Shown: piece by piece, positions 1-26,824 of the stretch
Numbering within the stretch: the stretch's first letter is position 1
Layout of the letters: every line of letters begins with the position of its first letter
Origin: Panopea generosa
Taxonomy: Eukaryota > Mollusca > Bivalvia > Adapedonta > Hiatellidae
DNA: 64,000 nt
Reading direction: 5' to 3'
Assembly (NCBI GenBank): GCA_029582155.1
Contig: CM055897.1
Coordinates: 19,996,857-20,060,856 of the forward strand
Notes under the pieces: generated by a model
What the model was told of the DNA's origin: nothing
The model's database searches: none
Seen by the model: the letters and a program-made list of their open reading frames with translations, nothing else
Program-made: the position numbers and the translations under genes

Positions 1-24
1 GGTACTTAATTATTTCTGCTGTGA

Positions 25-13823
<13,799 letters not shown>

Positions 13824-14050
13824 TACAAACCTAGATTAGGATATTTATTTTTTACAATTTTATCTATGATTTGAAATGGTGGTCAAGTCCATATTGGCAG
13901 TCTGATTTCTATTCTAAGCTTGTCACAGAAAAATTGTTTCATTAATTTTTTTTGCTATTATGCCATTTGGATACCTTTGTCCTTACCTGGTACCCAGCAC
14001 CTATGTTTTATAGAAAAGAAATATGATGCATGACCGTTTGCTTTTATTTA
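13824..14050 (+). other. MLK 3' UTR (proximal part)
   Basis: Non-coding sequence after the MLK stop. The true 3' end is not determinable. The first AATAAA hexamers on this strand are at about 14910 and 15098, beyond two inserted repeats, so a non-canonical nearer signal is also possible. Confidence 0.4.
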
Positions 14051-14051
14051 A

Positions 14052-14255
14052 ATCTAAATATAAGCGGGGTGGTAGTGCAGTGGATAGAGTGTTTGCCACT
14101 CACGCCAGAGGTTGAGAGTTTGATCCTCAGCCTGACTGATGCCTCTCACAAAACAACACTCAGTACTGGTTCTACCCAGGTAGGGGACTTGTGGGTGGTT
14201 CATATAAGTTCATTTTTAAGTTCACTTGAATGTGTTTGAACTAGCGAGTTAGACA
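14052..14255 (+). repeat. SINE S4 copy
   Basis: S4 starts GGTGGTAGTGCAGTGGATAG, has GCCAGAGGTTGAGAGTTTGA, then CAGTACTGGTTCTACCCAGG and a GTGGTTCA...AAGTTC end. It shares the CAGTACTGGTTCTACC core with S3. Confidence 0.78.
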
Positions 14256-14481
14256 ATATCACACAGTCAGTATTGACTTAGACCACTGATTCATTGTCTC
14301 TATACAGTAACAGCTGTCAATGTTATCCCCAGTAACTTACCAGTTTTGTGTCGTATTACCATCACTGTAAAATGGGCTTTATTCTCACATGCTTTATTTC
14401 TCAGCAGGCAATGAGATACAAGTTGTAGGCACATTTCAATGTCAGTAACGATAAAATGATTTCTTATGTAGAATTTGTACA

Positions 14482-14658
14482 TACAGTCAAACCTGTGAAA
14501 GCTGTCACCTGTATAAATCAGCCACCTGTCTTAAACAACCATATTTTCTATTTCCCATTTCTATGATTTCAGAGTAAACTTACCTGTATTAAGCAACAAC
14601 CTGTCTTTAAAGGCCACTTTACTCATTCCCTTTACTGGCTGCTTAAGACAGGATTATA
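14482..14658. mobile_element. MITE-A copy
   Basis: Left end TACAGTCAAACCTGTG; right end GCTTAAGACAGG then degenerate. Internal CTATTTCCCATTTCTATG is shared with the other copies. Confidence 0.8.
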
Positions 14659-15104
14659 TATATAAACAATCTGCTTTTCTTTTAAAAAAAAAAGTCTATT
14701 TATTGTAAAACGTTTTCCCATTGTAATACAGTATATATTACATCTATAACAAAGACGACCGTATACTACAGAATGTGTAGTACATAAAATTTGGCCTTTC
14801 CCTACATAATGTTCAAGGTCTGTTTTCAATATAGATATATCAAAATACACCAAACATTTGCTAAATCCCCAGTCGGAGTTGATTTTTTTTGTTGTTGAGA
14901 TTTTGTGAAAATAAAGATCCATTTTACAGTTGGGTTAAATGGTTAAGATAATATCCTGTGCGGTAAAATTTTATAAAATATTCTAGAGGTTTTATTTATA
15001 TATTGTGCATTTTCAAATGACATTCCTTTTTGCATACATGTATTTCAAATTTACAAGTCTTATTTTATATATGTATGCCTATATCTGTTATTGAACAAAT
15101 AAAA

Positions 15105-15347
15105 TAAGGCTGTCACTAAAAAAAATTTGTTTGCCGTGCTCCTACCTACTCACTCAAAATTTCAGCTACCCAAACTTGTTTTTTACTTTCAAGCATTAAA
15201 AAAAAATTTTCTTGTTTTTTGTCAATTTCTCTTTAAAATGGCTATGCAAAATCAAAATCTGGCCAAAAAAAAATTGCTAGCTACTTACCCACATGAAAAA
15301 TACTTGGTCTGAGCACATCAAACAAATATTTTTTTAAACATGGCCTT
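15105..15347. mobile_element. MITE-E copy 1
   Basis: MITE-E is about 245 bp with roughly 40-base imperfect inverted ends: TAAGGCTGTCACTAAA...TTTGTTTGCCGTGCTC against GAGCACATCAAACAAATATT...TGGCCTTG. Other copies lie at 50.36 and 61.39 kb. Confidence 0.75.
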
Positions 15348-15696
15348 GTGGATTGATCTTCTTCTTTTTATTGAAGGACAATAGAAATTTCCAGGTGAGA
15401 GGATCTTCAGTAGAATTGGAATACCTCTGTTTTTATTGTAACTATTATACTCAAAAAATGTGAGAGGTGTTGTGATTACAGTTAAAATAAATGTGCAACC
15501 ACATGTCACTTTATTTTTAGTTTAATGTAAAAACTAAATATAGCTATCAGATATAAAACATGGGTGTTTTCTGAGAATAAAGCAGATGAAGGTACATTTC
15601 TGAAGGGCTGCCAGTAATAGAATTTAGATAATTGACCTTTGACATATAAGTAACCCTTGCTGAATTTCTATAATGAACTCTTCCTTTCCTCTTTAT

Positions 15697-16148
15697 CAAG
15701 GACTTGTATAGAGAAGGAAAAGCAACTGATTGAGATGTTATGAATGCTCGCATAATCATGCAAAATCTCACAAAATCTCATTTTCAAATATCCTAACTTC
15801 CATTCATCTCAGAAATACAAATCAAAATTATTTCTTTGCTCAATAGAATTCTCTACAAAATGAGACCATTCCCAGCAAATTGTGTTTAAAATTGTTGAAG
15901 TACTTATGATTACAAAATTTGAAATTGAAATTTTTCTTCACACTGCAATATTTTAAATGCAAGATCATTTTGCACGTTTAAAACATTATAAAACATCTAA
16001 GGTTACATACACCTTACATTTTATGTAAAAGAAATCAGTTGCCTGTATTTCAATGATTCATTTGCCAATTTATAAATTCTTCACATGCTATTTTATCAAC
16101 ATTTAAAAAGAGAGATGAAAGTTTCTTATCCTTCTGTATAAGTCCTTG
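15697..16148. mobile_element. MITE-D copy 1 (hAT-like, 452 bp)
   Basis: Ends CAAGGACTTGTATAGAGAAG and TTCTGTATAAGTCCTTG are inverted repeats, flanked by TCTTTAT on both sides (7-base target duplication). The core AAATGCAAGATCATTTTGCA is shared with the copy at 24.5 kb. Confidence 0.82.
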
Positions 16149-16308
16149 TCTTTATAGATCATTCCATGATCATTCAGAAGGGATGTTTATAAGAATGCAA
16201 TGACTGAGAGCCAAACAATTTAGCCCTTACTTTGTTTGCATGTGGTATCTATGACCCAAGCAACAAGCTTAAAGTTGAAATAAACTTGACAAAACATTTA
16301 TCCAGTGG

Positions 16309-16494
16309 TACACTGTGAAACCTGTGGAAGTTGTCATTTCTTTAGAACAGCCACTTGTCTTAACCAGCCACATTTGTTATTTCCCATTTCCATGCTTTCA
16401 GAACAAATTAACCTGTTTTAAGCAACAACCTGCCTTAAAAGGCCATTTGTGCTCCTTCCCTTTTACTGGCTACTTAAGACAGGTCTTATTGTAT
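16309..16494. mobile_element. MITE-A copy
   Basis: Termini CACTGTGAAACCTGTGG and GACAGGTCTTATTGTA are mutated, but the internal sequence is full length. Confidence 0.78.
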
Positions 16495-16620
16495 TCTATT
16501 GCTGAAGATGCTCATTTCAGTCAAGTGTTTAACAGTTTGAAACTAAGTTTAATTTGAGATTTAAATAAAATCTATCAACTTTCGTGAATCTTAATTTGCC
16601 GACCCAATATGCACCAATAC

Positions 16621-16838
16621 CAACAGTACTGAATAGATGAATTATGGGTCAACAGTACTGAATAGATGAAATATGGGCCAACAGTACTGAATAGATGAAA
16701 TATGGGCCAAACAGTACTGAATAGATGAAATATGGGTCAACAATACTGAATAGATGAAATATGGGCCAAACAGTACTGAATAGATGAAATATGGGTCAAC
16801 AGTACTGGAACAACAGTACTGAATAGATGAAATATGGG
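16621..16838 (+). repeat. 29-30-bp minisatellite, about 7 copies
   Basis: Unit AACAGTACTGAATAGATGAA plus ATATGGGC(C). The minus-strand reading frame of repeated FHLFSTV is an artefact of the repeat. Confidence 0.92.
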
Positions 16839-17534
16839 ACAATGCAAAGATGGTGATGTTCTGTTCTAACTTCCTTTACGATTTGTATAGGGTTCTGTCT
16901 CATTGCAACATAATATATATACAATACACCAATCCAATGTTAGAAAACAACTCTCATTATTTGAACATGGGACAAGATTTTGATAGGTAAGCACACACAT
17001 ATGTCCAATCTCACTTTCATATATGTATTTAAAGCATATTCATTGGAGAACACCGATTTTTTTAAGACTTTTATTTTTTGATAAAACGCCTTGAGATGGA
17101 TATCTTTTTCCACTCCTAGCTGGTTAAGTATTCCTCTATGCATTTACTATGCAGGAGATAGTGTAGATTTCCATTCATATACTTAAATAACAACACAAAA
17201 GGAAAAGAAGAGCAAAGTGTCTCTTATTTCTGTGGAGATGGAATTTTGAAATGTGTACTTTCATATAAAAACGGTACGACAGCAGACAAAAATGTCTTGT
17301 CCATCTACTTGTATATAATGTACAGAAAAAGACACTTTTTTTATTTATAGGTATAATATTATAAATTGTTGTACATGAAGTGGGAGTATTATATGAGATA
17401 TGTTAAAAGAATATGTTAGCTTTTGTAATATTTTCAACATTCAATATAGCTTATGATTAAAAATTATAATGCCATAAAACGTAATATTCCCTTTACTCAA
17501 TTGCCAAATTTTGTATCTATGTTGAATTCGGCTA
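16839..17534. other. Intergenic, nothing recognised
   Basis: AT-rich; no open frame with family or splice support and no repeat I can pair. Confidence 0.4.
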
Positions 17535-17868
17535 TGTAGCAACAGCGCTAGAAAATGTGCATTGTAATGGCTACTCGGAGCAGTCCAGCGGTGTCAAATT
17601 TTTGCAGGACGTTTACCCGGGCAAATCACAACTTGTCAAAGTACCGACAGGGTTCTTGGATGCATTTCATATGTGTCTTTTCACCCATTTGTCATACACA
17701 TCTCTATAGCATCATTCCTTGAAGTATGCAATGATGCAATGAGGTTGAAATTGAAGTCAATGCAGATTTGGCAGGTTAAACATTGTGCAAATACTTGCTG
17801 TCGCTAACGTCAGTGGACTGCTCCGGGTAGCCGTTACATGCATATTTTCTAGCACTGTTGCAACGTAG
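17535..17868. mobile_element. MITE-F, about 335 bp with roughly 50-base inverted ends
   Basis: Left arm includes GCAACAGCGCTAGAAAATGT and GGCTACTCGGAGCAGTCCA; the right arm is its complement (TGGACTGCTCCGGGTAGCC ... TTTTCTAGCACTGTTGC). Arms are about 85-90 percent matching by eye. Single copy in this window. Confidence 0.78.
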
Positions 17869-18260
17869 TGGTATTCGATATCAATATAAAATTTTGCAAT
17901 TGCATAGAGGAATATTATTATTACTTTTTTTATGGCAATATAATATTTATTCATGCGCTATATCAAATGTTGGAAATATTACAAAAGTCCACATATATTT
18001 TTAACATGCCTCGTATGTCCCTAGGAGAGACGTCATTCTACTGTCTTCCATAATGACATCATGATATACAATTGTGGAGTGCTTCATTATTGCTAAGTAA
18101 CGTAATGTTAAGTGTGAATTTGTATATTTATTGAAGATGTTGAAAAAAAAAAAGAGTAATAATGGAACTGCATATTTTGTGAAATAAATGAGCATTGCAT
18201 TGAAAATTAATCTGCATAAGTATGCATAATAAATATTTAAAAGAAGGTGCCAGTTTTTTG

Positions 18261-18434
18261 TTAAGGACGTTATCAATTTATTGCTAGATAATCATCCATT
18301 TTTTTCTTAAAAAGTGGGAGGGCGTGGGGAGAGAGGATTTTGTTTATAAAAAGGATTGAGGTGGCATGAAAATTAGGGGGGTGGGGTGGGGGGTGCGTGG
18401 ATGATAATCTAGCAATTAATTTATTACGGCCTAA
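18261..18434. mobile_element. MITE-C copy 1
   Basis: MITE-C has about 35-base terminal inverted repeats: TTAAGGCCATAATAAATTAA, then TTGCTAGATTATCATCC, mirrored as GGATGATAATCTAGCAATTA. The middle is G-rich on one strand (GTGGGAGGG, TGAAAATTAGGGGGG). Confidence 0.85.
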
Positions 18435-20316
18435 TCTAGTAAATGTAAGATTATAAAGTGACAGACTGTTTATCAAACATTTCTGTTTTAGTACTGCAGA
18501 AAATGACATGATGTATTTCAGGTGTATTGTGGGAATTTTATGTTTGAGAAAATATTTATATCAGTGAGGTAGTAAGATAGTCGGAGGTTGAGGTCTCAAA
18601 GTTTTCAGAAGTCGATCATGGGATAATATAGCAGGCATATGCCGAGACTGCATCTTTTATCTTGAAATGTTGATAATGAAATGGTGAATATTGTTCATTA
18701 TAGAAATTACGACTGTACAATTGCACTTGTATACTGTTGTGCAGTATATAGTTTGGGCATACTACAGATTTCTTACATATATTGTAGCTTTCTAATGCAT
18801 TGTTAATTTTCAATGTACAGCAGTTTTGTTCAAGGATACTGTTATTAGTTGAGAGGGGTGGATGGGGGGGGGATGACAGTTTCAACCACTGTACAAACCA
18901 TTGGGCCAGTTATTGCAATGCTTGTAGAATAACAATACCAGAAAGGTAGCTGCAAAGCTTTTTTATCCATGTCATTGAAACATTTTCCTCCGTTTTCCAA
19001 CCATACAGCTCTTACTTGTGCCTACAGTCATACCATCACAGTTGTATGATTGCTGCGTTTAATGTGTCAGAAGTACACTATTAATATTTAGATGTATATG
19101 AAATTGACATGTGGAATTCTTTGTTTACTTTTAAAACTAAGTTTTGATTGGATTTTTTACTACAGGTATGCCTTGCATTACTGATAACAAGATAGAGAAA
19201 CTATATTTTATGTCATTTCACTAAACGCTGATGATGAATTGTGCACATTATTTATTTAATTTCTGAGGTTGTATTTACCTACTAGTATTCTGACATCAGA
19301 TTGGTCGATTCAGTTTTTTTGCCGTTCACCCTTTCAGTTATCAAACCTGTCAGTCAATCAATAATTATAATAATGTTACTACAGCGTATGTTTGTTTATA
19401 TGAATTTATTTGACTTGCAGCTCTCAGAAATTTCCAACATAAACTCAAAATGATTGCAATGATCATATCAAGAAAATTAATTATTAGGTGTATAAAAATA
19501 TAAAACCGAGTAGCTGAAATAATACATTTAAATGTTATCAGCACCGCAGTCAATGATACATTTGAAAATGAATATCTTGCAGCACAAACTTCAGATTTTA
19601 CGATATTCTGTTTTCCTTGGCTGTTCATCATGCCATGAGGCGGGCTTTGTTACCTCGGACTTTTCGAGACATTTGAACAGTCAAAACGAAAAGGGTCAAA
19701 GTAGTGCAAATAATCAGCTGATTTTGTTTGTAACCGATTGCTTGAGCAAACTGTGTAAACAATCGAAACTCTAACTTGATAGCAATGAGTACTTCATGTA
19801 TCGAAGAGTGCAATCTCAATTATAAGCAAGGCCTAGTTTCTGCAACATTTATGCAACTAAATAGAAACTTAAACATTTAAAAGTGTTGTTGTAGTTTTTT
19901 CAGTCATCGCACTAAAATTAGTATACACTTAAGTTTTAAAGATGCATCACCTACAACTTTCTGTTCAGTAAATGATGGAAAGTATATTGAATCGCAAAGA
20001 GGAAGGTCCCATTCGAAGTTGATCGAAGATTTCATTATTAAAATTTAATAATACACAGGTCGGCATTTTCCATTTTATTTGTCAAAGTTTTAGTACAAAG
20101 CGATACTGTTCAATGAGTGACTTTTTTGCGAGCCGCAATTAAGTATTTGGTCAACAAAATTCAAGATTTTTTACATTACATAGACATAAATTAGATATAA
20201 ATTATTGAATGGAATATCCATAGTATATGATGTATGATATAAATGTGCAGTTTTACTGCTAAGATAAAAATATCGGCGATATAGGTGAGGCATCTTTGAG
20301 TTAAAGGTAGGGTCAT
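18435..20316. other. Intergenic, nothing recognised
   Basis: No exon-like open frame with splice support, no repeat family match. The short frames in this stretch lack codon bias or recognisable motifs. Confidence 0.4.
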
Positions 20317-20545
20317 CTTTGGCTGTGTGGTCTTAGGCGCCATCTTAAGATCACTTACCTCTCGCCACTAAGGTCATAGATTCGAGCGTTGCTTGCTCCA
20401 AAAACTTAACGTGAGAAAATTTGCCAGTTACTTGCGGAAGGACGGTGGTTCTTCTCAGTCTGAGGTCTTCCTCCACTAGTTAAATTTGATATGCTAAATA
20501 TAACCTGAAATGTGTTGAAAATTGTGTTAAATCCCATTAAAAAAA
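20317..20545 (+). repeat. SINE S2 copy
   Basis: Body AAGGACGGTGGTTCTTCTCA and tail AACCTGAAATGTGTTGAAAA match the copy at 6865. The head keeps a TCATAGATTCGAGCG B-box remnant. Ends in an A-rich run. Confidence 0.82.
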
Positions 20546-21745
20546 AGAAATTTTTTTAAGAATTTCTTAGTATGGTTAATGTTGGTGAAATTTGAGCCTG
20601 ATGCAAGTTTCTTAATTACTAAAATAATAATAGTTTCCTCTACTGATACACAATTAATAGTGATGTGGGCAGTAATTGAATGCCTCTGTGTTGACGATTC
20701 GGTGTGAAGGGTGAAAAAATACATCACTTCCTTGTGGTAGTGGCGTCATTAATTTATACCTGTTAATTTATTAAAAGGTATTGATAAAATTAATTAATTA
20801 TAGTCTGTAAATTCCGAGTTGTACACAATTTAAATTATATTTCCAGTATCTCAAGTCGTCCATATCACAGTTGTTATGTTTGTCCGTCTTGTACATTTTT
20901 AAAAAAAAAGAGAATAATTATGCTTGTTATTTATATAGCAATGTTTAGTCGTGTATAGCTTTTTGTATACATTTTCTTATTATAATATATTTATCAATTT
21001 ATAATTTTTTTTACAAATATCATGTTTTCTAACATGAAACTATAGAATAAAAAGAAAATCATAATATAATTTTTTAAATATTTACGCCTTATTTGTAATG
21101 AATTTCTGACGTAGAAGTAGTTAATTGTAAACATTTTATTTTACATATTTTTTCATCGAAGAATAAAATAAAACATACCAACTGTTTACCTGAACACCAT
21201 TCTAATGAAATTTTCTCTTTTCTTTTCCACTTCATGTAATTAACAAAGGGAATTACAATTCATATTTTAATGGAGTAATGCTCACTTTATAGACTTTTAA
21301 AAAGATACGTTATGTAGGTTTTCTAATCTATCCAAGAATCTGATATCCCCTCGAATCGAGTCTATTAACCACCAGAGAAAAAGCAGGGATTCTATGTCTG
21401 TTCCACAATTCATAGCAATTGATTGTTTACTAAACTGTGACATCTTTCAGTTGAAGCAACTGACCAATCATCATGCTCAACTGTGACTTTCCCAACATTG
21501 CTATTTAATGGACCTGATTGGGAGAGCTGGGTCCGTACTACAGACTATAGATGTTCTGTATTCCTGAAATCTTCTGTCTTGCTTACCCTAAAGGATATAT
21601 AAACATAAACCCTGGTTAACCTTTACCCTTGGATAACATATTCACACTTATGATACATTCTAAAATAATAGCAGTTAAGTAGCCAGATAATGTTTGGAAA
21701 TGTTTGCATAATTTATGAGTTTTACATTATTCTTTAATTGTCTTT
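20546..21745. other. Intergenic, very AT-rich
   Basis: Long A/T runs with no repeat or gene that I can support. Confidence 0.4.
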
Positions 21746-21747
21746 AA

Positions 21748-21940
21748 GCAAGGTGGTAGTGGAGTGGATAGTGTTGGCCGCTCATGCCAGAGGTTGCAGG
21801 TTCTATCCCCAGCTTGACCCGATGCCTCTCAAAAAACAACTCAGTACTGGTTTTACCCAGGAAACGGACTTGAGAGTGGTTCAGATAAGCTCTGAGCTTT
21901 CTTGAAATTGTGCTAAAATAAATTGGAGTATAAACTAAAT
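21748..21940 (+). repeat. SINE S4 copy
   Basis: GGTGGTAGTGGAGTGGATAG head, GCCAGAGGTTGCAGGTTCTA B box, then the S4 body with CAGTACTGGTTTTACCCAGG. The minus-strand 81-residue frame over it is spurious. Confidence 0.8.
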
Positions 21941-22289
21941 TTTCTTTAGTAAAGGAGTGTTTCAGAGGTGGATGGTGGCAACTAAACAACCAACTTTTGA
22001 TTTTTTAAAACATTGATGCTACTAACATATGAATTACAAGATCCATCTAAAATGGATGTGAAGGTTATTGGCTTTAAGGGAGGATATCGGGAAAAATCGC
22101 TATAATTGTCATTAAAAAGTAAAATTATTTTTAAAATGAATAAAACAAATCTCATAAAGAAACAAATTTCAAATGGTTTGGTATATCAAATCCACCAAAA
22201 CATGATAAAATGGATATTTCAATTAGAATCCAAATTCTCATTCTAAAAATAGACGTTACTTATATACTGCTTGATGTCATTCAGACTCT

Positions 22290-22410
22290 CGAGCTCTCTA
22301 AACTACATTTTATTTGATAAAATTCACTATATTTCTACTGAAAAACATGTGTGCCCTTTCAGATTTTGTGTTGTGCCCCTCTAAACAAAAATCTGGCTCC
22401 GCCCCTGTGC
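22290..22410 (-). mobile_element. MITE-K-like fragment
   Basis: The minus strand GGGGCGGAGCCAGATTTTTG and CACAACACAAAATCTGAAAG match the copy at 50.06-50.23 kb in inverted orientation. Confidence 0.6.
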
Positions 22411-23829
22411 ATAACCGATCAAATTGAAATCTAAATAAAATCATGTGAATCATTTAATATGTCACCAAATATGTTGCACTTTTAAGCGGGAAATCTATTT
22501 TAGTCTAACCTAGGCTTATAGCCTAAGTTAGGTAATCCTTTTTAACATATTATTTTGGCATGTTTAAAAAGATATATTTTCGGAACTATGGGGTCAGTGT
22601 ATTATATAGACATGATATATTTGAAAACTATGTTTTAATCCAATTTTGAAAAATCCTGATATGTACCTTTTATCAGTAGATAGGTCTATACTAAAATGAA
22701 CTTTTGCAATTTACAGATTAAAATACAATTACTTTCAATCTATGACCTATTGAGAACTATTCAGAGATGGTGTTCAGCACTCAAAATAAACTTAGAGGTT
22801 TTTATTTCAATTTTTAATTACCAGTACATCACCAACTTAGCTTTTCTTTTACGATAGTAGCTCACTACATGTATAGGATCAAAATGCAAGTAGAATAAAC
22901 CCAAATTTATTCAGTTTGTATTTTATATATATACCGCAATATTATATAGATATATTTGATATATGTATGTATATCTAAACACTTAATTTCTATCCATTTA
23001 CTGTACCCTTGTTGAATCTCTAGTTTGTAAGTCGACCCTGACACAATGTAAGTATATTTAATTTAATCTGTTATTTCAATGTTTGTTTAAACCATGCACC
23101 ATGTATGTGGGAACTGGTCATATCATTGAAAACTGTACCATAAACAAGTGTCCAGTGAATTACTCTTGTCAGACAATAAAGTAATTAAAGATTAAGCAAT
23201 TCATAAAAGTTGTGGATTCTAAAATCCCTGTTGTTTGAAAGACAAAATAATTCTGTAGTATAATATTATTTTATGTTATATAAAAGAAACATAGAACTTC
23301 TATCAATAACATCGACTTTTGGCTTTTCCATACGGCTCTCTGATAAATAAAGAATACTAGGGTAGTGCCCTTCTTTACAAAGTTTATCAGGCACTTCTAA
23401 GAAAACACATCATGTTGGGGCTCTGTCAAACTATTGTTGTGTTTTTGTGTAGAGCCCAATGAACTTTCTAGGAAAAGGCACACATATTCTATTATATTTT
23501 TGACTAAAAATTATGATTGTGCACGTTCAATCGCAATATCTTCAACCTTTACTTGTGCAGGGAAATCCAAGTAGTCCAAATGAAAGTTTATTTCGTTACC
23601 TGCCAAATAAACCTTAGTGTATTCAGTCACCCCTTTTATTGTGCCTGTGGCTGGCAAGGTGGCTGGCAAGATAAACTTGTATTTATGCTGATATATGAAT
23701 CTTTGAAGAGGTAAAAAAATAAATGTTTTAAGTTTTAAGTTTCAAGTCCACCTACAGAAACAAGATGATGCCCTATATGAGCTGACTTTTAGTGAATGAT
23801 ATTGGATTTGTATCAGTTAATGATGTATA
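22411..23829. other. Intergenic, nothing recognised
   Basis: AT-rich, no supported feature; the 65-residue frame at 23517-23714 has a Cys/Trp-containing end (CACGWQGGWQ) but no other support. Confidence 0.35.
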
Positions 23830-23830
23830 G

Positions 23831-23976
23831 AAAATCTTACATGAGTGTTTATTTATTATTGAATTTATTAAACGAGTTGGAAAACATATTATGCGAGGTT
23901 CTGCCGAGCATTATATCATTTTTCCAAACAAGTTTGATATCAAATTCAATAATAAATGAGCATGCATGTAAGATTC
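23831..23976. repeat. Foldback sequence, about 65-base arms
   Basis: AATCTTACATGAGTGTTTAT then TATTATTGAATTT is mirrored by AAATTCAATAATAAATGAGC and ATGCATGTAAGATT. The loop is about 10-15 bases near 23903. Confidence 0.75.
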
Positions 23977-24519
23977 GTTTTATCCCAGAACTCGGAAATG
24001 TTTACATTTACCATTCATTTTACAGATCATCTCTATAAGGTATGAGAGAAAAATGGGGCATATTTGTTTCCGCGAGTCATTGTTTGATGTAACGTCTCAA
24101 AATAACATCATTTAACCATGACAAATTGATGTCATTTATATATTCAGGCAATAAGTACAGCAATTTATGTACGAGAGCCAATTGATACGGAAAACACCAA
24201 GCGATGAAGCAGAAGTGATATTACACTAGATTAATATAAAAATATGTTGCCGGTTTATTATACTCTTGAACTGTAAATTTTGTGATAAATCGGTTTGTTA
24301 ACCATAGTGGACATCTTCTATCATTGATATCGAGCGTAGTTAGCAACTACATTACACACATTTTAATTTAGTTTATAGTTTAATTTTCGATATTGGGTTG
24401 GTCTTACTAATACATTTTAACTAATCATACCAAATTAAATTTATTTGAAACCATTTTAAAGCATTGCAGTTGTCATATGACAAGTCTTACATTGTTTGAA
24501 GGATCCTTCTTGAAAATAC

Positions 24520-24817
24520 CAAGGACTTATATAGAGAAGGAAAAGCAACAAAGATTACAAAATTTGTATATTGCAACTGAAAAATCAAGTAAAGTACTTT
24601 TTCTTCAAACTGCAATATTTTAAATGCAAGATCATTTTGCATGTTTAAAACATTATAAAACATCTAAGGTTACATACACCTTACATTTTATGTAAAAGAA
24701 ATCAGTTGTTTGTGTAATTTAAATGCTTAAATTGCCAGATTATTAGTTCTTCGCATGCAATTTTATCAACATTTGATAGATAGATGTAAGTTTCCTATCC
24801 TTCTATATAAGTCCTTG
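24520..24817. mobile_element. MITE-D copy 2 (298 bp)
   Basis: CAAGGACTTATATAGAGAAG...TTCTATATAAGTCCTTG with AAAATA adjacent on both sides. It lacks about 150 internal bases present in copy 1. Confidence 0.82.
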
Positions 24818-24833
24818 AAAATATTGGTTTACG

Positions 24834-26824
24834 TTTAGTGAAAAAATACCTCCTTGATACATTATATCACCCAAGATTACAACTAATGGTGTAATTTTTT
24901 TTTTTTTTTTTTTTTTGTTAATTTACAAACTTTAGGTCTTTTAAAAAAATTAGAAGAAAGAAAAACAGATCAACTGGTCTGACCACGTATTTCTATGTAG
25001 GTTCAAAATCTTACACCACATGGCTTATTGAAAATAAATTGTGCTGAAAAATATATTGTACTGTCCAAACTGAGCATGTCAAAACTATAGCGGTATAGCT
25101 GCCTGTACCTGCATCTAATTATGGGGAAAATCCAAAGGATACCAGTCCGGACAAAGTCTATATTTGATTAATTAAGAAGTATGCCATTTTTGTTGATTCT
25201 GGTAATTGGTTACCATATATAATTAAAATATATATATATTGATCTTTTTTATATAATGTCCTACTGCTTCTGTTGTAGCCATGTTAATATTGTTTGCTGT
25301 AAAGTGTATTTGTTTAAACACTATAAAGTATATTCTATACATTTATTTTGCAATTTGTGATTGTTGGATATCGGCTGCCCACCATTGCTCTGTAACATGA
25401 CTGAAGTGTGAACTTGCATTTTTTTTCCAAAGTTTCGAAGGCTTATATTTGTGGTTATAGATGTTGTTTTTTAATTAATCTAGGGGAAATCTATTGCTTT
25501 ATCACATTCCAAAATTATTTTTTTTCTGATAAGTAAGGAGCGCACATCTAGTATTTCAATATTTATTGAATGAGAAAGATTTAACCTCTGAAAAATGAAA
25601 AAAATTTTGATTGGGTAAAAATTGATTGAGGTATTTCAATTCTGTTAACACAATTTAAGTGCAACTGTTTAAAATATGTTTTAAATTTCATAGAGCTAAA
25701 TTTTGTTTTGAATTGCTATATCTAAATCACCTTTTTTTAAATTAGCATGGAAAATGTTATGTTACCCCCCAATACGATATTTTGCTCATATAGTTTTTAC
25801 AATAATGAAAAAAAATACCACTCAAACATGTCCACCCCACCACCACCTACCCTAAACATGTTATATTTTACAAGAAAAATGTATTTTACATGTACATTCA
25901 ACAAATATGTGCACATAAAATACATCTTTTTTTTCTATCAACATTTTGATTAAGTTAAAACCATATTCAATTAATCTTTTGAAAGTAATGAAACTTAATA
26001 TGAAATATTTTGAGCTCCTTTCTCATGTGACATATCAGTGTTGGCAGCCATCAATGTTTTGTGATTCTATACTCTTATATTTGTTGTCCAAGTTTGTCAT
26101 CATGTTAATGACTTTGTTCAAGTATATATAATGTTTACTGTGGCCAAAATTATTATACACTCCAAAGACTTGTCTATTTGAAGCCTTATGTTGCGCCGTG
26201 TTCATAAATATTGTCCATGATTGTAGATTGTTGTAAAATATAAACACGTCATTGGTGTAAATGTTCTATAACTACTACACACTTAAAATGTATTTGTAGT
26301 TATTGACTGATTTTGCCAATGACTGATATGAGTTCCAGTGTGTGTAAAAATCGACTTGAATCGAAACCTAAGGCCAAAAAATTAACATTTGTGTATTGGT
26401 TAACGTTTAGATTGCATTTTTGGTCCTTTTGATTTTTCTTGCTGTGCGCATTGGTAATGAAAAGTTGCAATCATTCCATTGAAAAAATTCATAAATGTAA
26501 TTATGCAAGATAAAGGACCAACAGTAAATGAACTACCTAAATACTTGTCAACAATGTTAACCAAAACACATTTTATTTGTTGGCCTTATTTCAAACCAGT
26601 ATTAAAATTCAGCTGAATGTTAGTCTGCTTAATAATACAGACTTTGAGAATCTTCTTTTTATACATATTATTGCAATATGGTAAATTGGACTTCACCACT
26701 AAAAAAAAGTCTTGGACGACAAAATGAAATTATACATCAATGAATTCTTACAGAAAGAAAATTCAAATGGATATGATTTTACTTGCACATGCACACATTG
26801 ATAGATATGTATGTCTAAACAAGG
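24834..26824. other. Intergenic, AT-rich
   Basis: Contains a poly-T run near 24896-24917 and no supported gene or repeat family. Confidence 0.4.

Noticed and set aside
23517-23714. 65-codon frame with a Cys/Trp-rich end
   Set aside because: No flanking splice signals in phase, no recognisable family; too short to support.
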